A DNA stretch of 64,000 bases from Flavobacterium sp. (GTDB lineage: Bacteria; Bacteroidota; Bacteroidia; Flavobacteriales; Flavobacteriaceae): the NCBI RefSeq assembly GCF_027483985.1, contig NZ_JAIXTJ010000011.1, positions 62,001 through 126,000 on the forward strand, written 5' to 3'. Both the position numbers and the translations under genes were made by a program. Of this stretch, positions 48,446-58,213 are shown in pieces. Under the pieces are notes generated by a model. That model saw only the letters and a list, made by a program, of their open reading frames with translations. It made no database searches and was not told the origin of the DNA. Every line of letters starts with the position of its first letter. Within the stretch, counting starts at the first letter, position 1.

Positions 48446-49324
48446 TTATCCAATTTTTACTGAAGTCATGTTCAAGGAACCACCAACTAGTTTATCATTA
48501 AAGAAACTAATTTCGTCTTTGTTGTCTTGCAAAGCAATACTGTAAAGCAAAGGATAATAATGATCTGGCGTTGGAATCGCGTTTTTGGCGGCACTACTCA
48601 ACTTTTCATAATCTATTAGCGATTTAAAATCATTATTTGCGATTTTATCTTTAAAAATAGTATTCATTTCGATGGCCCAATCAAAACCATAGTTGGGTAC
48701 TTGCATTTTATCCCAAGCTACCATTCGGAGGTTGTGTACCATATTTCCGCTTCCTATAATAAGTACGCCTTTTTTTCGCAAGGATGCCAATTGTTTGGCT
48801 AAATCATAATGGTATTGTGGCGGTTTGTTATAATCTATACTTAGTTGCAACACTGGAATATCTGCGTTAGGATACATATGTCGCACGACAGTCCAAGTTC
48901 CGTGATCTAAACCCCAATCGTGGTCTAAACCAACATTGGTTGAGGTAATTAAGTCGGATGTTGCTTTTGCCAATTCAGGACTTCCTTTCGCAGGATATTG
49001 CACGTCAAACAACTCTTGTGGAAAACCACCAAAATCGTGAATTGTTTTCGGATTATCCATCGCTGTAATATTTGTTCCGTTAGTTAACCAATGAGCAGAA
49101 ATTACTAAAACCGCTTTGGGTTTTGTTATTTCTTTACCAAATCTAGACCAAGTTCTTGAAAATTCGTTGTCTTCAATTCCGTTCATCGGCGAACCGTGAC
49201 CAATGAACAACGCTGGAAGTTTTTCATCGACTTCGTTTAGTTCGTTAGTCCAATTATAAAATGGTTGTAATGATGCCATAGCTATACCTCCTACTACTGT
49301 TTTTATGAATGATTTTCTTTCCAA
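48446..49324 (-). CDS. ygiD: DODA-type extradiol dioxygenase (YgiD-like)
   Basis: This 292-residue protein belongs to the class III extradiol dioxygenases related to 4,5-DOPA dioxygenase and E. coli YgiD. Expected metal ligands are visible: His in IGHGSPMN (about residue 43), His in ISAHWL (about 78) and His in DHGTWTVVRHMYP (about 160-172), with GSGNMVHNL (about 197). It extends about 25 residues beyond YgiD with MERKSFIKTVVGGIAMASL, a possible Tat-like or lipid-anchored signal, suggesting an exported form. The physiological substrate is not known. Confidence 0.85.
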   Translation of the reverse strand: MERKSFIKTVVGGIAMASLQPFYNWTNELNEVDEKLPALFIGHGSPMNGIEDNEFSRTWSRFGKEITKPKAVLVISAHWLTNGTNITAMDNPKTIHDFGGFPQELFDVQYPAKGSPELAKATSDLITSTNVGLDHDWGLDHGTWTVVRHMYPNADIPVLQLSIDYNKPPQYHYDLAKQLASLRKKGVLIIGSGNMVHNLRMVAWDKMQVPNYGFDWAIEMNTIFKDKIANNDFKSLIDYEKLSSAAKNAIPTPDHYYPLLYSIALQDNKDEISFFNDKLVGGSLNMTSVKIG

Positions 49325-49410
49325 TGCTTAATACTTGTATATACAAATATACACATTTAAGTATCATAATAAATATAAATTAACAACGTTTTAAATATCA
49401 AAGACTGCTT

Positions 49411-50094
49411 ATGAAAATCAAAACACTGACTATACTTACATTTTTCATCTTCTCTATTGTTAATCAGAATGCAAAAAGTGATTATTCCGTTGCTAAGAGC
49501 AAAATAGAAGCCCAACGAAAGGCAATAAAAATTATCTATTTAAATGCCTCTGCACAAGAAAGAAAAGCCATCCTACAATCGACTAAACAAGTAATTACTA
49601 AAAATTTGACTGCTTCAATAATTCCGTTTTGGTACGGTACAAAATGGTCTTTTGAAGGATATACTGCCACTCCGAAAGAAGGCAAAATTGCTTGTGGCTA
49701 TTTTGTTTCCACCACATTAAGTCACGCAGGTTTTAAATTAAACCGTTACAAATTGGCTCAAAAAGAACCCAAAAAAGAAGCGGAACTGCTTCAAATGAGT
49801 CAAGACATTGAAGTTTTAGAAAAAACCCCGATAGAATTAAAAAAACATTTTATTTCCACCAAAAAAGATGGACTCTATTTTGTTGGTTTAGATTTTCACG
49901 TAGGTTATTTGTTGAAGGAAAATAACGAATTATTTTTTATCCATTCAAGTTATGTTAATCTCGAAGGAGTAAAAAAAGAAACTGCTATAACATCAAAAGC
50001 TTTTGCGAGTAAGAAATACTATATCGTACCTATTACTGAAAACGAAAAATTAGTAAAAAAATGGATTTTGAATGAAACCGTTTTAACTAATTAG
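49411..50094 (+). CDS. Exported protein with NlpC-like cysteine-peptidase pattern
   Basis: This 227-residue protein has an N-terminal signal-like helix (IKTLTILTFFIFSIVNQNA). The core shows a Cys/His arrangement like NlpC/P60 or related papain-fold hydrolases: FWYGTKWSFEGYTATP, then KIACGYFVSTTLSHAGF (Cys about residue 95), then GLDFHVGYLL (His about 169) and FIHSSYV (about 184). It could therefore cut peptidoglycan stem peptides in the periplasm, but the family is assigned only by eye. It is a single gene between the dioxygenase and the second delta-60 gene. Confidence 0.6.
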   Translation: MKIKTLTILTFFIFSIVNQNAKSDYSVAKSKIEAQRKAIKIIYLNASAQERKAILQSTKQVITKNLTASIIPFWYGTKWSFEGYTATPKEGKIACGYFVSTTLSHAGFKLNRYKLAQKEPKKEAELLQMSQDIEVLEKTPIELKKHFISTKKDGLYFVGLDFHVGYLLKENNELFFIHSSYVNLEGVKKETAITSKAFASKKYYIVPITENEKLVKKWILNETVLTN

Positions 50095-50144
50095 ATTCCT
50101 AATTTCAAAATAAATTACTATTAAATAAAAAAACTCTATATTTC

Positions 50145-50176
50145 GACGCAACCTTTTGGTTTTTCTGCATCTATAA
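50145..50176 (+). promoter_or_regulatory. Possible ECF-type promoter, site 2
   Basis: GACGCAACCTTTT and CATCTATAA (with 10 bases between them) match the arrangement at 43974-44004. The ATG follows at 50191. Confidence 0.4.
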
Positions 50177-50190
50177 ATAAAACTTTATTT

Positions 50191-52836
50191 ATGAGAAAAA
50201 CTTTACTCCTCCTATTTTGTTTACAATCTCTTATAATATCTTCTCAAATATTAGACCCTACTTTTGGTACGAACGGAATTGTAAATAATCAGTTTACTAA
50301 TTTTTCTAGCTTTGATAATTGTCTTAAAGCAACTATACAAAGTGATGATAAATTAGTTTATATCGGTCAATGTGATTTAGGCTACTACATTGCTAGAACA
50401 AATGTTAATGGAACTTTAGATACTTCTTTTAACGACATTGGATATAAACTTACTGATAGAGTGACTTCAATAGCCATTCTAGCTAATGGACAAATAATGT
50501 ATGGAGGAGGTACTGGAATATTTTTACTGAATAGTGATGGAAGTAGTGATACGACTTTTGGAAATCAGGGTTGGGTAAGACTTGATTATAATTCAAATAA
50601 TATTAACATTGTTTCAATTAAAATTCAAAACGATGGCAAAATTTTAGTTTTGGGAAGTTACTTAGATGATTTTTGTACAATAAGGCTAAATCCAAATGGG
50701 ACTTATGACACTACATTTGATAATGACGGAAAAGCAATTTTAAGTGTAGGCGTCAGTACAGATGAACCTTCGGAAATAGAAATACAAACAGACGGAAAAA
50801 TAATTATTACAGGACGTTCATTAAATTATGATGCAAATCCTGACACAAATGAAATAGTAACCTTTAGGTATTTATCCAATGGAACTTTAGATACAACTTT
50901 TGCTATTAATGGCATTTCAAAAATAGATTTTGGTTCTAATAGTATGGATTTACCTCAAGATTTAAAAATACAACCAAACGGAAAAATTGTATTGGTATGT
51001 CACACACAAAATTACAATATAACACTTCTTCGTTTTAATAGTAATGGAACTTATGATCCTACTTTTGATAATGATGGTATATTAAATACTAGCTATACCA
51101 ACAGCCAAAGTCAAAACTCCAAAACAAAATTAATCATAAAACCTAACGGTAAAATTTTATGCTCATTTTCAAGAAATTCACTTTTCAACTTAATACAAAT
51201 CAATCCTAATGGGACTTCCGACACTTCATTTGGCATAAATGGTTTAGCTGTCCTTAATAATGGTAGTAGTTCTTCTTCAAAATATCTTTTTATAAACACA
51301 CAAGGAAACATTGTTACAGGAGGAAGAAGTAGAACTGGCACTACTTTGACAGGTTATTTATTCAAAAATGCAAATGTAACATTTGATAGTAATGGAGTTT
51401 ATCAAAACTCAACTAATTTTAATATATATAGCAGTTATGATGACATAAAAAATATCTGCGAATTAAGCACCGGCAAAACAATTGCATTGACTTCAAACAA
51501 AAATAGTACTGCACTTGAAATTACTTCTTCAATAGTTCGTTATAATATTGACGGCAGCGTAGATTTTACCTATGGAACAAACGGTTTAATACCATTCACT
51601 TTTAAAATTGGAGAATTAAAGAAATGCTCCAATGATAAAGTTGTTTTAAATGCATTTTCAAGTCTTCACAAACTTAATGAAGATGGTACTTACGACACCA
51701 GTTTTGGAACTAACGGAATTGTCGATTTTAGTAGCTCAAGCTCTATTGGAAGATCAATTAGAGCTATTGAAGTTACAGATAATGATCAAATTTATGCATT
51801 ACTTGTTAATGTTAATTCAAGTATAGGTGAAGGATTGTTTTCAATGGAATTACTTCGATTAAATGCAAATGGAACAGTTGATACTACATTTGGAACCAAT
51901 GGATATGCACTTTATCGCTTCAATAGTAATAGTAATGTTGATAACGAGATTCCTTATTGTTTAACTATTTTATCTAACGGACAAATTGTTGTTTCTGGAG
52001 CAGTTTATTTAAGTCCCCATTATATAAATTATTTTGATTTTGGTATTGGATGTATAAAATTCAATACCAATGGTACTTTAGACACTTCCTTTGGAACTAA
52101 TGGTAAAGTTTTAAGCACTTTTAATAATGTCTATGTTCCTAAACAAATTGTTTGTACTACTAATGATGAAATTATAATAAATGCTCTTGATTTTCAGGAT
52201 GGTAGTACTGGTGCTATAATTAAATATAATACAAATGGTTCATTAGATTCCTCTTATGGAACGAATGGAGTTGTGGAAGATTTATTTCTTAATAATGATA
52301 TGATTATCCAACCCGATAATAAAATTTTAAAAACTGGTCAACTTAATAATGACATTACTACAGTTCGATACAATACCAATGGAACACTAGATACCACATT
52401 TGGAAATCAAGGTTTTTTGACTACAATAATTAATCAACATTCGAGTCCAAACGATTTATTGTTACTTTCTAATGGGAGTTTATTAATTGCAGGAAATTCA
52501 AGTAATACTGGTATTTATGCTTCTCAAGCAAGATATACCGATTTGAATTTTGTAACTAATAATAACACTCAAAGCAATAAAACTGTTTTCTATCCAAATC
52601 CAATTAGAAATACCGCTAATTTTGATTTTTTATTAGAAAAAGATGGCATAATTAGTATTGAAATAGTTGACTTACAAGGAAGAGTGGTTAAAAGCATTAT
52701 TAAAGAAAAATTTACAAAAAAAGGAAAATATAGTAAAATAATTACAATGGAAAGTGATATTGTTGCAGGAAACTATTTTATCAGACTTTCAACACCTTTA
52801 AAAAATCAATCTTTAAAAATTATAAAAATCGATTAA
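50191..52836 (+). CDS. Second delta-60-repeat surface protein with T9SS sorting domain
   Basis: This 881-residue paralog of the protein at 44036 has a signal peptide (MRKTLLLLFCLQSLIISSQ), then a run of delta-60 repeats (IQNDGKILVLGSYL...RLNPNGTYDTTFDNDG) and a type A T9SS sorting domain (FYPNPIRNTANFDF to KIIKID). Both proteins share the opening ILDPTFGTNGIVNNQFT / ILDTNFGINGIANNHFS. It would be exported to the cell surface by the type IX system. The two differ enough along the repeats to suggest old divergence. It is followed by a perfect palindromic terminator. Confidence 0.88.
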   Translation: MRKTLLLLFCLQSLIISSQILDPTFGTNGIVNNQFTNFSSFDNCLKATIQSDDKLVYIGQCDLGYYIARTNVNGTLDTSFNDIGYKLTDRVTSIAILANGQIMYGGGTGIFLLNSDGSSDTTFGNQGWVRLDYNSNNINIVSIKIQNDGKILVLGSYLDDFCTIRLNPNGTYDTTFDNDGKAILSVGVSTDEPSEIEIQTDGKIIITGRSLNYDANPDTNEIVTFRYLSNGTLDTTFAINGISKIDFGSNSMDLPQDLKIQPNGKIVLVCHTQNYNITLLRFNSNGTYDPTFDNDGILNTSYTNSQSQNSKTKLIIKPNGKILCSFSRNSLFNLIQINPNGTSDTSFGINGLAVLNNGSSSSSKYLFINTQGNIVTGGRSRTGTTLTGYLFKNANVTFDSNGVYQNSTNFNIYSSYDDIKNICELSTGKTIALTSNKNSTALEITSSIVRYNIDGSVDFTYGTNGLIPFTFKIGELKKCSNDKVVLNAFSSLHKLNEDGTYDTSFGTNGIVDFSSSSSIGRSIRAIEVTDNDQIYALLVNVNSSIGEGLFSMELLRLNANGTVDTTFGTNGYALYRFNSNSNVDNEIPYCLTILSNGQIVVSGAVYLSPHYINYFDFGIGCIKFNTNGTLDTSFGTNGKVLSTFNNVYVPKQIVCTTNDEIIINALDFQDGSTGAIIKYNTNGSLDSSYGTNGVVEDLFLNNDMIIQPDNKILKTGQLNNDITTVRYNTNGTLDTTFGNQGFLTTIINQHSSPNDLLLLSNGSLLIAGNSSNTGIYASQARYTDLNFVTNNNTQSNKTVFYPNPIRNTANFDFLLEKDGIISIEIVDLQGRVVKSIIKEKFTKKGKYSKIITMESDIVAGNYFIRLSTPLKNQSLKIIKID

Positions 52837-52857
52837 TTAATTCAAAATGAAGTTTCA

Positions 52858-52886
52858 AAAAAAGCACTGAATTCAGTGCTTTTTTC
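52858..52886. terminator. Bidirectional terminator, perfect palindrome
   Basis: AGCACTGAATTCAGTGCT is perfectly self-complementary and has A and T runs on either side. It separates the convergent delta-60 and cvfB genes. Confidence 0.9.
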
Positions 52887-53725
52887 TATTGTATTAGGTA
52901 AATCCCATCATCTTTAATTTCAATCAATTTCTCTTTGTATAAAAGTCCGATTGCTTTTTTGAAGGTTTTTTTGCTCATTTTTAAAACCGTCTTAATATCT
53001 TCCGGATTAGAATTGTCATTCAATCGCAAGAAACCTCTACTTGCTCTCAACTCGTTCATTATAATTTCTGCATTAGGTTCGATGTTTTCAAAACCTTGTT
53101 TGTGTAACGAAACATCAATTTTTCCGTCAGGACGCACTAGTTTTATATAACCTTTCATTTTGTCACCAGTACGAATGGTATCGTCATAAACTTCATCTTT
53201 ATACACTAAACCTTTATGTTTTTGATTGATGATTACATTGATTCCGATTTCGGTAATGTGTGAAATGATTAAATCTACTTCTTCTCCTTTTTCAACTGTG
53301 ATGTTTTCGTTGTCCAAAAACTGATTGGTTTTGCTAGACGCCACTAATCTATTGGTTTTTTCGTCCATATAAAGATAGACCAAGTAACGTTTTCCTTTTT
53401 CCATTGGACGTGCTTGTTCTTTGAATGGCACCAGAATGTCTTTCTCCATTCCCCAATCCATAAAAGCACCTATTTGATTGATGTAGTTTACTCGTAAAAG
53501 TGCAAATTCGTTTAAGAAAATATAAGGCACAAGCGTTGTTGCAACAGGTCGTTCCTCGTGATCTAAATATACAAAAACCGTAATTTCTTCACCAATTTCA
53601 TATACTTTTGGAACGTATTTATTAGGTAACAAAACATCATCTGCTTCGTTGCCGTTTCCTAAAAATAATCCCACTTTAGTTTCTCTTAAAATGGTAAGCG
53701 TATTATGTTGACCTATATTGAGCAT
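52886..53725 (-). CDS. cvfB: S1-domain RNA-binding protein CvfB
   Basis: I start at the ATG at 53725 (279 residues). The protein has the CvfB layout of several S1-like beta-barrels and a C-terminal winged helix: MLNIGQHNTLTI, GLFLGNG, INQIGAFMDWGMEKDILVPF, then EVDLIISHITEIGINVIIN and the ending MSKKTFKKAIGLLYKEKLIE. CvfB binds RNA and is tied to expression of secreted factors in Staphylococcus. The role in Bacteroidota is not established. It is a single gene in the cytoplasm. Confidence 0.88.
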   Translation of the reverse strand: MLNIGQHNTLTILRETKVGLFLGNGNEADDVLLPNKYVPKVYEIGEEITVFVYLDHEERPVATTLVPYIFLNEFALLRVNYINQIGAFMDWGMEKDILVPFKEQARPMEKGKRYLVYLYMDEKTNRLVASSKTNQFLDNENITVEKGEEVDLIISHITEIGINVIINQKHKGLVYKDEVYDDTIRTGDKMKGYIKLVRPDGKIDVSLHKQGFENIEPNAEIIMNELRASRGFLRLNDNSNPEDIKTVLKMSKKTFKKAIGLLYKEKLIEIKDDGIYLIQ

Positions 53726-53890
53726 TTTCTTGAATTTGTGCAAAGGTACGAAAAGGTTTTTTAGTTTCGGGTTTCGGGTTTCTACGAATGTTGTTATTAC
53801 TGATGCGTTCTTTTTAGTGTTTCCAATAATGCATTTAGCTTTTTGTGAAATACTTCAAGAACTCGCATAAGACAAATTTTCGTTTCTAAA

Positions 53891-53975
53891 GTTCTCGATA
53901 CAATTTTTTAATAATTGCTTATTGCATTTTTCAAAAAATCAGTTGAAGTGACTTTAATGCCCATTGAAGTTGATT
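53891..53975. repeat. Left half of the MITE-like element
   Basis: GTTCTCGATACAATTTTTTA matches the left arm of the elements at 4.4-5.5 kb. TTGAAGTGAC (53943-53952) matches the inner arm; the right half is absent. It lies between divergent cvfB and the SET gene. Confidence 0.6.
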
Positions 53976-54021
53976 TCTGAAGATGCTATTGCTCCTGAAA
54001 TTCTTATATTTGATTAAAAAA

Positions 54022-54459
54022 ATGGATAGCAATTCTATTGAAGCGCAAGAATCGGATTATTTGTACGTCGAAATTTCGCAACTTCCTAATGCGGGAAAAG
54101 GTTTGTATACGGCTATTGACATTTACAAAGACGAAATTATTTCGGTTTTTAAAGGAGAAATTCTATCTAATGAAGAAGCCGAATTGCGGATACAAAACAA
54201 TACCAATCAGTATTTTATGAAGCTTCCAAACGGAAGGATTCTAGATTGTAAAAACACCGATTGCTTCGCAAAGTATGCCAATGATGCCAGTGTGTTTTCA
54301 AATACTGACTTTAAAAATAATGCCAAAATAACTTTAGATGAAAATAATAGAGTTTGTCTAGTGGCCATCCGAAAAATAAAATCTGGTGAGGAAATTTTTT
54401 GCGATTACGGAAAGCCTTACTGGAAGAAATTTTTACTTGAAATTAAGAGCAAAAAGTAA
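54022..54459 (+). CDS. SET-domain protein
   Basis: I start at the ATG at 54022 (145 residues). The SET fold is visible as VEISQLPNAGKGLYTAIDIYKDEII (AdoMet-site GKG), the middle ITLDENNRVCLVAIRKI, and the late GEEIFCDYG motif (about 127-135). The pseudoknot motif usually written RFxNHxC reads FAKYANDAS here, so two key positions differ. It could methylate lysines or have lost activity. Bacterial SET proteins of this size are seen in Bacteroidota without known targets. Its end overlaps the convergent gene at 54433 by 27 bases. Confidence 0.82.
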   Translation: MDSNSIEAQESDYLYVEISQLPNAGKGLYTAIDIYKDEIISVFKGEILSNEEAELRIQNNTNQYFMKLPNGRILDCKNTDCFAKYANDASVFSNTDFKNNAKITLDENNRVCLVAIRKIKSGEEIFCDYGKPYWKKFLLEIKSKK

Positions 54460-54942
54460 AGAATAATTGTTTTGTACCTTATTAAAAATAACCCTCGGAA
54501 TCAGAGCTGGTGTCAACCTACTTTTTTTGAAAAACGTTATTTTGAATTGCACCGGCACACCAATTAAATTCATTTTTTCGCCTTGAAAATGATTGGTATA
54601 ATGTAAATATCCCAATCCGACTTGTGGTATTACTAACAACTCATTTCCTAAATGAATTTCTCTTCCAATCAACGCATCTGACTCTAAAAATGCTTGAAAA
54701 TAGCCGTTATTATTGTTTATGTTTTTACTTATCCCAAAACCAACAATGACATTTGCACTGTAAACCATTCCATCCTTATTATAAGAAATTTGATAGCCAC
54801 CAGTTACACCGTTCTCTTTCCATTGTCTAAAATTAGTATAAACGCCACTGGCAATATCGAAAGAAAATTTAGGACTCTGATAGCGCTGTGAAAAAACCAT
54901 CAGTGGAATAAAAATAATAAAGACAATAATTTTTTTCATCAA
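54433..54942 (-). CDS. Exported hypothetical protein, small barrel-like
   Basis: This 169-residue protein has a signal peptide (MKKIIVFIIFIPLMVFSQ) and a mature part with seven or eight alternating strands (FSFDIASGVYTNFRQW, VYSANVIVGFGISKNI, ELLVIPQVGLGYLHYTNHF, MNLIGVPVQFKITFF), ending in YSLLFALNFK, close to a barrel closing strand. An outer-membrane location is likely. No family is recognised. Its last 27 bases overlap the SET gene on the opposite strand. Confidence 0.7.
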   Translation of the reverse strand: MMKKIIVFIIFIPLMVFSQRYQSPKFSFDIASGVYTNFRQWKENGVTGGYQISYNKDGMVYSANVIVGFGISKNINNNNGYFQAFLESDALIGREIHLGNELLVIPQVGLGYLHYTNHFQGEKMNLIGVPVQFKITFFKKSRLTPALIPRVIFNKVQNNYSLLFALNFK

Positions 54943-54966
54943 TCCGACAGTTAACTTTTGATAAAA

Positions 54967-56625
54967 TTAAACCAATTCCTTGAAATATTGTAACAAAACC
55001 TTATCGTTTTCTAAAGTCGGCGTGAATACTTCTAATAAGATAGGTTTATCATCATTAGAAAATAATAATTTTAATCCATTATTTAACGAAGTTTCATTGC
55101 TTGCAATATGATAATCTAAACCGTACATTTTGCATAAATGTTCTGCTGTCAAACAATGTGATGTTTCGAAAAACGTATTAAAAACCGGTGTTTCATCGTG
55201 ACCTGGCAGGATTCTGAAAATGCCACCACCACCATTATTAATCAAAATAATTTTGAAATTTTTAGGAATATAATTGTTCCAAAGTGCATTGCTGTCATAC
55301 AAAAATCCGATATCGCCTGCAATGAATACGTTTGGTTTTTTACTACCAACAGCAGCTCCAATTGCAGTTGATGTGCTGCCATCGATGCCACTTGTGCCAC
55401 GGTTACTAAACACTTCTATAGTTGGATCAATATCAAATAATTGGGCGTATCTAATAGGTGAACTATTACTGATTTGTAACTGTGAATTTTTAGGCAAAGC
55501 CGGAAGTACTTTTTCAAATACTTTAAAATCAGTAAAAGGAATTTTGGCTAAGTATTCTAAACTTCGTTTTTGACGTAACGCTTTTACATCTTGCAAATGC
55601 TGATTGTAATTGCTTTCGACCATTTCTGTCAACATAAAAAACGATTGAAAAAACAAATTAGGCGCGACTTCAAAATGCTTGGTTAGACAACCAAAAGTAT
55701 CATAAGCTCTTAAATCATCAATATGCCAATGGTGATTGGATTGGTATTTTCGAAGAAAAGCTTTGATGCGTTTCGACACAATCATTCCACCAAAAGTCAC
55801 TAAAATTTCGGGTTGAAATTCTAAAAAGTCTTCGTGTGTGAAGGGTGTAATTATCGAATCTATAGTATTTATAAACTTTGGATGGTGCAAATTAGAAGTG
55901 GTTTCAATCATTACTACAACCGATGGATCATTGGCTAATTTGTCAAGAAACTTCTGCTCTACTGCGTTGGGTTCGTTTACTCCAACAAGAATTAATTTCT
56001 TTTTAGAATTGTTCCAAATGTTGGCGTATTCTGAAATAGGTTCGTCGAAAATAAATTCTTTTGCTGTAGCAGAAATCACTTTAGGTTCAACAGTTAATTC
56101 AGAAACCGTTTCGTACAAAGGTTCTTCAAAAGGCGCGTTGATATGCACTGGACCTTTTTTGGCGAAAGCCGAATTGATGGCTTCGTTTATTAAAAAATCA
56201 TTTTCATAGGATGCATTTTCAGTAAGATTAGCATTATATAACGAATGATTAGCAAATACATTTTCTTGACGAATCGTTTGTCCGTCGCCAATATCGATCT
56301 TGCTTTGTGGTCTATCAGCAGAAAGCACAATAAACGGAATTTGACTGTAAAATGCTTCAGCAAATGCAGGATAATAATTTAATAAAGCCGAACCGGAAGT
56401 GCAAACTACAGCAACTGGTTTTTTAATTTGTTGTGCCATTCCTAGAGCAAAAAAAGCAGCCGAACGTTCATCGGCAATACTATAGCAAGTAAAATCTGGA
56501 TGCTGCGCAAACCCAATTGTCAATGGAGCATTTCTAGAACCTGGAGAGATTATTATATTGTGAATTCCTTTAAGCCTGAAAATTTCTATAATTGATTGGG
56601 CTAAAGGTATTTTTGGGTATTTCAT
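54967..56625 (-). CDS. menD: SEPHCHC synthase MenD
   Basis: I start at the ATG at 56625 (552 residues). This thiamine-diphosphate enzyme adds 2-oxoglutarate-derived succinic semialdehyde to isochorismate, the first committed step of menaquinone synthesis. Visible features are IIISPGSRNAPLTI near the start, CTSGSALLNYYPAFAEA, DRPQ (about 113), GVNEPNA, and the TPP-binding segment IAGDIGFLYDSNALWNN followed by LINNGGGGIFRI near the C-terminus. It is cytosolic. It is on the same strand as menB, menA and menC but is separated from them by at least 11 kb. Confidence 0.95.
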   Translation of the reverse strand: MKYPKIPLAQSIIEIFRLKGIHNIIISPGSRNAPLTIGFAQHPDFTCYSIADERSAAFFALGMAQQIKKPVAVVCTSGSALLNYYPAFAEAFYSQIPFIVLSADRPQSKIDIGDGQTIRQENVFANHSLYNANLTENASYENDFLINEAINSAFAKKGPVHINAPFEEPLYETVSELTVEPKVISATAKEFIFDEPISEYANIWNNSKKKLILVGVNEPNAVEQKFLDKLANDPSVVVMIETTSNLHHPKFINTIDSIITPFTHEDFLEFQPEILVTFGGMIVSKRIKAFLRKYQSNHHWHIDDLRAYDTFGCLTKHFEVAPNLFFQSFFMLTEMVESNYNQHLQDVKALRQKRSLEYLAKIPFTDFKVFEKVLPALPKNSQLQISNSSPIRYAQLFDIDPTIEVFSNRGTSGIDGSTSTAIGAAVGSKKPNVFIAGDIGFLYDSNALWNNYIPKNFKIILINNGGGGIFRILPGHDETPVFNTFFETSHCLTAEHLCKMYGLDYHIASNETSLNNGLKLLFSNDDKPILLEVFTPTLENDKVLLQYFKELV

Positions 56626-56868
56626 TTTTAAATTTTTATGGCACAAAGGCGCAAAGTCATCTAGGCTTTTGATTATACAAAGTTACAAAGTTATTTGTTG
56701 ATTTGTAATTTTAAACACAGAGAAACATAGTTTTTTGAATACTAATTTAAGTCACTTCGTTTTTCAGAGAAAACATAGCTATGAAATCTATATAAATGCA
56801 AAGCATCTTTATCAGTTTATTGAATCTATGTTTCTATGTGTTTGAAAAATCTTTATTACTTTTGAGCC

Positions 56869-57363
56869 ATGGAAATCAACATCAGACCTTACCAAATTGA
56901 CGATACAGCCGCAATTTTAGAAATTATAAATTATAATATTCTAAATTCCACAGCCTTGTATGATTATCAACCGCGAAGTTTAGAAAATCAAATAGCAATT
57001 TTTGAAGACAAACTTCAAAAAGGGTTTCCTATCATTGTTGCTATTGAAAATGAAATTGTGGTTGGTTTTGGTTATTATAGTGAATTCCGATTTCGTGAAG
57101 CTTATAAATTTACCGTCGAACATTCGGTTTATGCGCATCCCAATCATATTGGCAAAGGCATTGGAAAATTAATTCTTGCTAACTTAATTGATTTGGCTAA
57201 AGCACAACAACTTCACACAATGATTGGTGTTATTGATGCTGAAAACCAAAGTAGTATTGATTTTCATAAGAAATTCGGCTTTGAAATAGTTGGAACCATA
57301 AAAGATTCAGGATTCAAATTTGATCGATGGCTGCACAGCGTTTTTGTTCAAAAGATGCTTTAA
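56869..57363 (+). CDS. GNAT acetyltransferase, phosphinothricin type
   Basis: This 164-residue protein is a single-domain GNAT. The acetyl-CoA motif is HPNHIGKGIGKLIL (about residues 100-113), and VVGFGYYSEFRFREAY plus DAENQSSIDFHKKFGFEIVG match the phosphinothricin acetyltransferase (Pat/YwnH) group. Such enzymes acetylate phosphinothricin or methionine sulfoximine, but wild-type roles are often unclear. It is a single cytosolic gene facing away from menD. Confidence 0.85.
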   Translation: MEINIRPYQIDDTAAILEIINYNILNSTALYDYQPRSLENQIAIFEDKLQKGFPIIVAIENEIVVGFGYYSEFRFREAYKFTVEHSVYAHPNHIGKGIGKLILANLIDLAKAQQLHTMIGVIDAENQSSIDFHKKFGFEIVGTIKDSGFKFDRWLHSVFVQKML

Positions 57364-57445
57364 TAGTTTTCAGTCACGGTATTCAGTTGCAGTTTGTAAA
57401 CTGAAAACTGAAACCGGAAACTGAGACTGAGACTGAAAACTGAGA

Positions 57446-57829
57446 CTACTTCAATATTTCCTCAAAATTAGGTTTGAAATAGTTTGGACCTTTCATTACT
57501 TTTCCGTCTTCTCTATAAATTGGTCGTCCGTCTTCGCCAAGTTTGCTCATATTACTTCTTTGAATTTCTTCAAAAACTTCTTCAATTTTGTCTTGCAAGC
57601 CGTGTTCGATAATGGTTCCACACAAAATATAAAGCATATCACCAAGTGCGTCGGCAATTTCTACGATATCGTTATTTTGAACCGCTTCTAAGTATTCTTC
57701 ATTTTCCTCTTTCATTAAATTAAAACGAAGTAAGTTTTTATCGTCACCTAAATGGGCGCGCATTGTTTCACTATATCCAATACCAAAAGCAGTATGAAAT
57801 TCTTTAACAGCATTAATTTGTTTTTGCAT
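57446..57829 (-). CDS. MazG-like NTP pyrophosphohydrolase
   Basis: I start at the ATG at 57829 (127 residues). The all-helical MazG fold is recognised by EENEEYLEAV (about residues 31-40) and IVEIADALGDMLYILCG (about 45-61), the ExxE and ExxD metal-binding helices. The C-terminal extension (KLGEDGRPIYREDGKVMKGP) is typical of a phosphoribosyl-ATP pyrophosphohydrolase-like subgroup. It probably hydrolyses non-canonical or excess NTPs. It is a single cytosolic gene. Confidence 0.85.
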   Translation of the reverse strand: MQKQINAVKEFHTAFGIGYSETMRAHLGDDKNLLRFNLMKEENEEYLEAVQNNDIVEIADALGDMLYILCGTIIEHGLQDKIEEVFEEIQRSNMSKLGEDGRPIYREDGKVMKGPNYFKPNFEEILK

Positions 57830-57905
57830 TTTTTTGAAATTAATTAGGAAGCCAAAATACAAATTATGAATACAATTGCCTAAATTTGTTGAAAAAATAA
57901 AGATT

Positions 57906-58094
57906 ATGTTTACAACGGGTCAATTGGTATTTGCTGTATTATTTATAATTGCTTTTGTCTTTGCAATGATTTATGCTTACAGAAAAGATAAAGCACTTCA
58001 TACTATGTTTTATAAGGGAAATTATAAAATACTTTTAGGTTTTTTTGGATTTATTCTGTTATTATTCATAATCAAAATTTCCTTAAAGCATTAA
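57906..58094 (+). CDS. Small two-helix membrane protein
   Basis: I start at the ATG at 57906 (62 residues). Two membrane helices are visible: LVFAVLFIIAFVFAMIYAYR and ILLGFFGFILLLFIIKISL, joined by a short basic loop (KDKALHTMFYKGNYK). No family or function is known. It lies in the divergent gap between the MazG-like gene and the SRPBCC gene. Confidence 0.65.
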   Translation: MFTTGQLVFAVLFIIAFVFAMIYAYRKDKALHTMFYKGNYKILLGFFGFILLLFIIKISLKH

Positions 58095-58213
58095 CTAATA
58101 GTTACTAGAGAAATCGACTGTTGTGAATTTAATTGTAAAACAAGTTCGACATTTAGAATTGTTTAATACTAAAATTAATTTCTTACATTTACGTCGTAAT
58201 TTCTTAACCTCTA